Below are positions 59,431 through 64,000 of a stretch of 64,000 nucleotides of DNA, in pieces. The notes under the pieces were generated by a model. That model had not been told where the DNA came from. It did not search any database and saw only the letters and a list, made by a program, of their open reading frames with translations. Made by a program: the position numbers and the translations under genes. This DNA is from Spirosoma rigui (GTDB lineage: Bacteria; Bacteroidota; Bacteroidia; Cytophagales; Spirosomataceae): contig NZ_CP020105.1 of assembly GCF_002067135.1 (NCBI RefSeq), positions 3,720,001 to 3,784,000 on the forward strand, written 5' to 3'. Every line of letters begins with the position of its first letter. The first letter of the stretch is position 1.

Positions 59431-61743
59431 ATGAAACACTATTTGCAGCACGATCCGTGGTGTATTGTCGAAACGGACTTTCACCCCGAGTTTAATGAAG
59501 TTACCGAAAGCATCATGTCACTCGGCAACGGCCGACACGGGGGGCGCGGTTCATTTGAAGAAAAATTTTCGGGCAAGACCCTCCAGGGAAACTACGTAGC
59601 GGGTGTTTACTACCCCGACAAGACCCGCGTCGGCTGGTGGAAAAACGGTTATCCCGAGTACTTTGCCAAAGTCCTCAACGCAGCCAACTGGATCGGGATC
59701 GACATCGACATCGAATACGAATCACTGGACCTGAACACCTGTGAGGTGCGCCAGTTCCGGCGGGTGCTGAACATGCAGGAGGGATTTCTGGAGCGCGAAT
59801 GCGTGGTAGTCCTTAAAAGTGGTAAGGAATTGAAGGTGAACGCCAAGCGGTTCTGTTCCATCGTCGATGACGAAGCCGGTGCCATTCGTTACGCCATTAC
59901 GCCCCTTAATTTCGACGCCCGGATTACCGTCACGCCCTACATTGACGGGGCCATCCTTAACCGCGATGCCAACTACGACGAAACCTTCTGGGACGAGGTG
60001 CGTAAGGAAACCGGCTACGGCGAAGCCTACATTGAGCTGCGCACCCGCAAGACTGGTTTCCACGTAGCAACGGGTATGTGCGTGGAGATCGAACAGGATG
60101 GCGTGAAAGTCGACTACCAGTCACAGCCTATCAAGTACGAGAAATACGTTGCCAACCGTATCTCCCTCGATTGCCGGCAGGGGCAGGAGACGGCCGTTTA
60201 CAAGTACGCCGTGAACCTGTCGTCGCTCAACTACGATAGCGATACCATCATTAAGGAAGCGCACAAGTCCATCCAGCACATTACGCGGAAGGGCTTCGAG
60301 AAGATGCTTTTCGAGCAGAAACAGGCGTGGGCCGACAAGTGGAAGACCAACGATATCGTAATCGACGGCGACGTAGCGGCCCAGCAGGGTATCCGGTTCA
60401 ATATTTTCCAGCTCAACCAGACCTATACCGGCGAAGATGAGCGGTTGAACATCGGTCCCAAAGGCTTTACCGGCGAAAAATACGGCGGGTCAACCTACTG
60501 GGATACCGAAGCGTATTGCCTGCCGTTCTACCTCGCTACGGCCGATCAGAAAGTAGCCCGCAACCTGCTCGTTTACCGCTACCGCCAACTGGGCAAAGCC
60601 ATCGAGAACGCCCAGAAACTTGGCTTCCGGGCCGGTGCCGCTCTCTACCCGATGGTAACCATGAACGGCGAAGAATGCCACAACGAGTGGGAAATCACGT
60701 TCGAGGAAATTCACCGCAACGGCGCCATTGCCTACGCCATCTACGACTACGTCCGCTACACGGGCGACGAGCAGTACCTGGCCGATTACGGACTGGAAGT
60801 GCTCATTGCTATCAGCCGGTTCTGGAGCCAGCGGGTCAACTGGTCGGCTGCCAAGCAGCAGTATGTCATGCTCGGCGTTACGGGCCCGAACGAGTACGAG
60901 AATAACGTCAATAACAACTGGTATACCAATTACATTGCCGCCTGGACGCTGCGCTACACGGCCGAAGCCGTGGCGAAGGTGAAGGCACTGGACTCCGCAA
61001 AATACGCGGATCTGATCGATCGGATTCACTTCCGGGAGGAGAAGGAACTGGCGACGGCCAAACAGATCGTGGAGAAGATGTACCTGCCTCAGGACGAGGA
61101 AAGAGGGGTTTTCCTGCAGCAGGAAGGGTTTCTGGATAAAGACTTGATGCCCGTTTCCGACATTCCCAAGGGACAGCGTCCCATCAACCAGAACTGGTCG
61201 TGGGACCGGATTCTGCGGTCTTGTTTCATCAAACAGGCCGACGTATTGCAGGGGCTGTACTTTTTCGAGGACGAGTTCGACCAGGAAACGCTGCGCCGGA
61301 ATTTCGACTTCTACGAGCCGATGACGGTGCATGAGTCGTCGCTATCGCCCTGCGTTCACTCCATCCAGGCGTCCAGGCTGGGTATGCACGACAAAGCCTA
61401 TGAAATGTACCTGCGTACGGCCCGGCTCGACCTCGACGATTACAACAACGACACCGAAGATGGCTGTCACATCACGAGTATGGCCGGTACCTGGCTGGCG
61501 GTTGTAAAAGGCTTCGGCGGGATGCGCGTCAGCGCCGATGGGGCATTGTCATTTGCTCCGTACTGCCCCGCCAACTGGCATTCGCTGGCGTTTAAGATTC
61601 GATTCCAGGGGAGCCTGCTACAGGTAACCACGACTCAGCAAAACGTGACGGTAGCTAACTTCTCCACAATGCCCGTTACCCTGACACTGTCGGGGCAGGA
61701 AGTAACGGTGCCTGCGGAGGGGCAGCAGGTTGTATCATTCTGA
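59431..61743 (+). CDS. GH65 disaccharide phosphorylase, probably maltose phosphorylase
   Basis: This 770-residue cytoplasmic enzyme has the GH65 layout. The N-terminal beta-sandwich opens with YLQHDPWCIVETDFHPEFNE and SIMSLGNGRHGGRGSF, an (alpha/alpha)6 barrel follows, and a small C-terminal beta domain ends TLSGQEVTVPAEGQQVVSF. The catalytic general acid is the Glu in VTGPNEYENNVNNNWYTN, a form typical of maltose phosphorylases. It would split maltose with phosphate into beta-glucose 1-phosphate and glucose. Other alpha-glucosidic disaccharides cannot be excluded. No beta-phosphoglucomutase gene is adjacent. Divergent from the kinase gene. Confidence 0.9.
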   Translation: MKHYLQHDPWCIVETDFHPEFNEVTESIMSLGNGRHGGRGSFEEKFSGKTLQGNYVAGVYYPDKTRVGWWKNGYPEYFAKVLNAANWIGIDIDIEYESLDLNTCEVRQFRRVLNMQEGFLERECVVVLKSGKELKVNAKRFCSIVDDEAGAIRYAITPLNFDARITVTPYIDGAILNRDANYDETFWDEVRKETGYGEAYIELRTRKTGFHVATGMCVEIEQDGVKVDYQSQPIKYEKYVANRISLDCRQGQETAVYKYAVNLSSLNYDSDTIIKEAHKSIQHITRKGFEKMLFEQKQAWADKWKTNDIVIDGDVAAQQGIRFNIFQLNQTYTGEDERLNIGPKGFTGEKYGGSTYWDTEAYCLPFYLATADQKVARNLLVYRYRQLGKAIENAQKLGFRAGAALYPMVTMNGEECHNEWEITFEEIHRNGAIAYAIYDYVRYTGDEQYLADYGLEVLIAISRFWSQRVNWSAAKQQYVMLGVTGPNEYENNVNNNWYTNYIAAWTLRYTAEAVAKVKALDSAKYADLIDRIHFREEKELATAKQIVEKMYLPQDEERGVFLQQEGFLDKDLMPVSDIPKGQRPINQNWSWDRILRSCFIKQADVLQGLYFFEDEFDQETLRRNFDFYEPMTVHESSLSPCVHSIQASRLGMHDKAYEMYLRTARLDLDDYNNDTEDGCHITSMAGTWLAVVKGFGGMRVSADGALSFAPYCPANWHSLAFKIRFQGSLLQVTTTQQNVTVANFSTMPVTLTLSGQEVTVPAEGQQVVSF

Positions 61744-61757
61744 GGGATGATAAACTG

Positions 61758-61812
61758 AAACCGGGTGGCCGACAGGTACTGTTAACAGCGCCTGTTGGCC
61801 ACCCGGTTTTGT
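61758..61812 (+). terminator. Intrinsic terminator of the GH65 gene
   Basis: The 19-bp stem 61758-61776 / 61791-61809 (AAACCGGGTGGCC...GGCCACCCGGTTT, one G-U pair) with a 14-nt loop is followed by TTTTGTT. It starts 15 nt after the stop. Confidence 0.88.
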
Positions 61813-61824
61813 TACAGGCAGTGT

Positions 61825-61995
61825 TCAGCGCGTCGCAATGCTACCGCCGTGTGGGGTAGCCATCCGGCTCAGGCTTTCGAAAGCCTCGGTATGTTCGTCG
61901 AGAAAATGACGTACGGTGTTTCGGAAAAAAGTCCAATTTGTAGTCTTCTGGGTAGCCGTACGATTCAGTATAGAACGATAGTTGGATGTATGCAT
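61825..61995 (-). CDS. Possible 56-residue protein of unknown function
   Basis: A minus-strand frame starts at ATG (61995-61993) and ends at TGA (61827-61825). The product begins MHTSNYRSILNRTATQKTTN and includes FFRNTVRHFLDEHTEAFES, with no signal peptide. Composition is protein-like, rich in Thr, Arg and His, and no other gene occupies this stretch. I do not recognise it and see no exact promoter, so it remains tentative. The overlapping plus-strand frame (61795-62064) looks less natural. Confidence 0.35.
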   Translation of the reverse strand: MHTSNYRSILNRTATQKTTNWTFFRNTVRHFLDEHTEAFESLSRMATPHGGSIATR

Positions 61996-62210
61996 AGTGA
62001 GTATAATCGGTTAGTAATCAATTGGCTATTTTTATGCGTAGCACATTTAGTTACACGGTTATAACCACCTGGATAACTGAAAAGATTCTTCTGTATTGGA
62101 ATAGTGATAAAAGTAATCCTAAAATAGCAGTAAAAAGGCGCAGGTTACCAAAGATTCTTTGCTGAGTGCAGCGTACTTTACGGCACCTATTCAAGTAACT
62201 CCCTCAACGT
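61996..62210. other. Intergenic region before the methyltransferase gene
   Basis: This AT-rich stretch has no protein frame I believe. It contains CAAAGATTCTTTG (62149-62161), a 6-bp palindrome with a one-base centre, 50 nt before the methyltransferase start and therefore a possible operator. TACTTTAC (62174-62181) is two bases from the promoter core. Confidence 0.35.
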
Positions 62211-62894
62211 GTGTCCTCATTGCCTCCCAATTTTAACTGGATCGCTCCCGTCTACGACGGGTTGAAAGCCATCGTATTTGGTCGGTCCCTGGAGCGGGCA
62301 CAAGTTCTGTTGCTGGACCGCATTCCGGCGGGGGCTTCCGTGCTGATCGTGGGGGGCGGAACGGGCTGTCTGCTCGAATCCTTGCTGAGACGCGGGCATA
62401 CGGGTCGTGTTACCTACCTTGAAACATCCGGCCAGATGATCGCCCGTACCAGCCGTCGGGTACTGGACCGTCAACTGCTGGGAACGATCGAGTTTCAGCG
62501 GGGCGACGAAACGACTTTGTCCCCCGGGGCGCGTTTCGATGTCGTCATGACGCCTTTCGTGCTTGACCTGTTCACGGCGCAAACGCTCCGGCAGCGCCTG
62601 TTGCCCCGTCTTACGGCAGCACTTAACCCGGGCGGGCAATGGTTCATCACTGATTTTGTTTTGACGACCAACGGCTGGCAAAACGCCCTGATTCAGGCTA
62701 TGATCTATTTCTTTCGGCTCACGGCCGGCATTGAAACCCGCCGGTTAGTCGACTGGCAGGCGCTCTTTGCCGAAACAAATCTGGTTCTTCAGGAACGACA
62801 GGCCCAGGTGGGGGGGATGGTCTCCTCCGAACGCTGGACACGCCCCCCTTCGCCAACGCAGCCTCTCCATTCATCATCCTTTTCGGACCAATAA
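62211..62894 (+). CDS. Class I SAM-dependent methyltransferase
   Basis: This 227-residue protein has the Rossmann-like methyltransferase fold. Motif I is SVLIVGGGTGCLLESLLRRG (SAM-binding glycine loop), the acidic ribose-binding residue is in VTYLETSGQMIAR, and motif IV is probably FDVVMTPFVLDLF. The acceptor substrate is unknown. The N-terminal PNFNWIAPVYDGLK resembles UbiE-like enzymes, but the chain is not a convincing UbiE. The start is GTG (62211), as no ATG precedes motif I in frame. Confidence 0.85.
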   Translation: MSSLPPNFNWIAPVYDGLKAIVFGRSLERAQVLLLDRIPAGASVLIVGGGTGCLLESLLRRGHTGRVTYLETSGQMIARTSRRVLDRQLLGTIEFQRGDETTLSPGARFDVVMTPFVLDLFTAQTLRQRLLPRLTAALNPGGQWFITDFVLTTNGWQNALIQAMIYFFRLTAGIETRRLVDWQALFAETNLVLQERQAQVGGMVSSERWTRPPSPTQPLHSSSFSDQ

Positions 62895-62956
62895 CACTGC
62901 CGCGGCCTTAGCTGAGACATAACAGCGCAGCGACGGTAGCCGAGCCTGCGTGCCGC

Positions 62957-63691
62957 TTACAGCTTGACAAGTGCCGCCGTCAGGTCTTTGAAGCGCGTAA
63001 TATCATACCACTCCTCTGTACCCAGATTCAGCCAGTGGCCCGAGGTTTTAGGGCGTCGGTCGAGCGTAAGTTCCGGGTCGAAATCGACGCTGTAGACCGT
63101 GCTCATCACCCGTTGCAAGGTTGCCCAGGGTAAGGTACGCTCACCATCGCGCGCGTTCCGGCTATCCCGAACCGTAACCGACCGGTCAACGAATGATGCG
63201 GTCAGCGACAGATCCCGGCCGGGAGCCCGGTTGTCGATGACCAGGTATTCCAGCGCAAAGGGGCGTTCGCGTTTGTCGGCCTCGTAGGTGGCCTGGATCA
63301 ACTCCTGAATCAGGTATTGCCAGTCGTCGGCATTGGCGGGTTTGCCCGACTGTTGGCCGGTTTTACCGGTCAGCGTGATTTCCCAGAAATCATCATCTTC
63401 CCCCAACTCTTCTTCGTCGAGGGGCTGCAGGCGAGTTTTTCCGACAAGGTCCGTAAATGCCTGCTGCCACGCGCCCGGTAGCGGCCCTGACCAGCTAAAG
63501 TCGTCATCACGGGTAAAACCTTCGGCTATCAGTTCGTCATCGTCGATATCGTCCCGGTCGGGATACGTGATGGCCAGGTCGATCTGAAGCGCATGACCAG
63601 CCGGTTTACCGGTAAGGGTATAAAAATACGCGTAGGGAGCGGGAAGCGACCGGGCGGTCTGGTAACGAATCTGTAGCGTAGTGAACGACAT
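62957..63691 (-). CDS. Conserved-looking hypothetical protein
   Basis: This 244-residue cytoplasmic protein opens MSFTTLQIRYQTARSLPAPY and is very acidic in the middle (DRDDIDDDELIAEG, LDEEELGEDDDFW). Aromatic, strand-like segments follow and the C-terminus is GTEEWYDITRFKDLTAALVK. I do not recognise a family. Codon use and length leave little doubt that it is a real gene. It lies 27 nt downstream of an AMP-ligase gene on the same strand and is probably co-transcribed with it. Confidence 0.75.
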   Translation of the reverse strand: MSFTTLQIRYQTARSLPAPYAYFYTLTGKPAGHALQIDLAITYPDRDDIDDDELIAEGFTRDDDFSWSGPLPGAWQQAFTDLVGKTRLQPLDEEELGEDDDFWEITLTGKTGQQSGKPANADDWQYLIQELIQATYEADKRERPFALEYLVIDNRAPGRDLSLTASFVDRSVTVRDSRNARDGERTLPWATLQRVMSTVYSVDFDPELTLDRRPKTSGHWLNLGTEEWYDITRFKDLTAALVKL

Positions 63692-63718
63692 TGAATCCTG
63701 GTTAACTGTTGCGCAAAA

Positions 63719-64000
63719 TTAGCGGTATCGGTCGATTGTCTGTGCACGATCAACCTTTCCGGTCGGCGTTTCCGCAAATTCGTCCACCCGGATGACCGCT
63801 TTGGGAACAGCATAGGGCCCTATTTGTTGCCTGATTGCGCCCTGGAGCTGTTTCCATACTTCCGGCTCCAGCGTCCTGTTTTCAATAAAAACTACGATCT
63901 GTTGCCCGAGCCGGTCGTCGGGCAGGCCCGCTACGAACAGGCGGGCGGGCCGGTTCTCCGCTGCCAGCGCATCCTCAATGAGCCGTTCAACCCGTTCCGG
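63719..64000 (-). CDS. AMP-forming acyl-CoA ligase, C-terminal part (5' end outside window)
   Basis: The frame is open from the right edge to TAA at 63721-63719 and gives the last 93 residues of an adenylate-forming enzyme. The mobile C-terminal domain is recognised by ERLIEDALAAENRPARLFVA, GLPDDRLGQQIVVFIE and the catalytic-lysine motif ETPTGKVDRAQTI. It may be O-succinylbenzoate-CoA ligase (MenE) or another acyl-CoA synthetase. The missing N-terminal part prevents a decision. Confidence 0.8.
   Translation of the reverse strand, partial: PERVERLIEDALAAENRPARLFVAGLPDDRLGQQIVVFIENRTLEPEVWKQLQGAIRQQIGPYAVPKAVIRVDEFAETPTGKVDRAQTIDRYR

Noticed and set aside
61795..62064. Plus-strand frame of 89 codons after the GH65 gene
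   Set aside because: It starts inside the terminator stem and has unnatural composition. The minus-strand 56-codon frame is a better candidate.

Overview
The window looks like a chromosomal segment of a Bacteroidota bacterium of the order Cytophagales, most like Spirosoma and its relatives. The evidence is a short primary sigma factor without region 1.1, a type IX secretion (T9SS) C-terminal sorting domain, HU-CCDC81/SPOR and PorT-like envelope proteins, LytTR two-component regulation, no consistent Shine-Dalgarno sequences, and several promoter candidates of the Bacteroidota type (TAnnTTTG). The genus is an inference. I saw no insertion sequence, phage gene, CRISPR array, tRNA or rRNA.

Layout. 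1-3.4 kb: core genes rpsO (3' end), pnp and rpoD. 3.5-9.6 kb: a leftward operon encoding a giant TPR protein, an outer-membrane beta-barrel and an HU-CCDC81/SPOR protein. 9.7-12.4 kb: an M61 peptidase, a small unknown protein and a cold-shock protein. 12.9-21.6 kb: carbohydrate and amino-acid metabolism (GH106-like rhamnosidase, a dioxovalerate-type aldehyde dehydrogenase, a Tat-exported TIM-barrel protein, threonine/serine dehydratase, GNAT, a lipoprotein sugar dehydrogenase). 21.7-26.9 kb: an ECF sigma factor paired with a predicted inner-to-outer-membrane protein, an SGNH-like protein, a PepSY-like lipoprotein and an MDMPI/DinB-like protein. 26.9-36.3 kb: an export cluster with an HAE1 RND pump and adaptor, a TetR regulator, and a rightward ABC membrane domain/HlyD/TolC operon in which the ABC protein has no ATPase domain. 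36.3-44.2 kb: a CoA pyrophosphatase-like Nudix protein, an FAD protein, and a 1789-residue secreted dehydrogenase carrying near-identical 591-bp tandem repeats. 44.5-51.6 kb: glutaryl-CoA dehydrogenase, class-3 aldehyde dehydrogenase, an XRE/S24-like regulator, a PNPOx-fold stress protein, truA, a MobA-like transferase and a DinB protein. 51.6-59.3 kb: a heavy-metal RND efflux system (CusA/CusB/TolC type) preceded by a LytS/LytTR two-component pair. 59.4-64 kb: a GH65 maltose phosphorylase-like enzyme, a methyltransferase, an unknown protein and the 3' end of an AMP-ligase gene.

The most unusual signals are non-coding. (i) A paired motif with the spacing of a LytTR site stands upstream of both the two-component genes and the metal-efflux operon, which suggests one regulatory circuit. 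(ii) Several very long perfect inverted repeats (24-28 bp arms) sit between genes, mostly at convergent junctions. One contains the stop codons of both flanking genes, so two unrelated proteins end in the same three residues. (iii) An ABC exporter membrane domain ends exactly where its ATPase should begin.

All functions are read from sequence motifs by eye. No database search was run, and residue positions are approximate.
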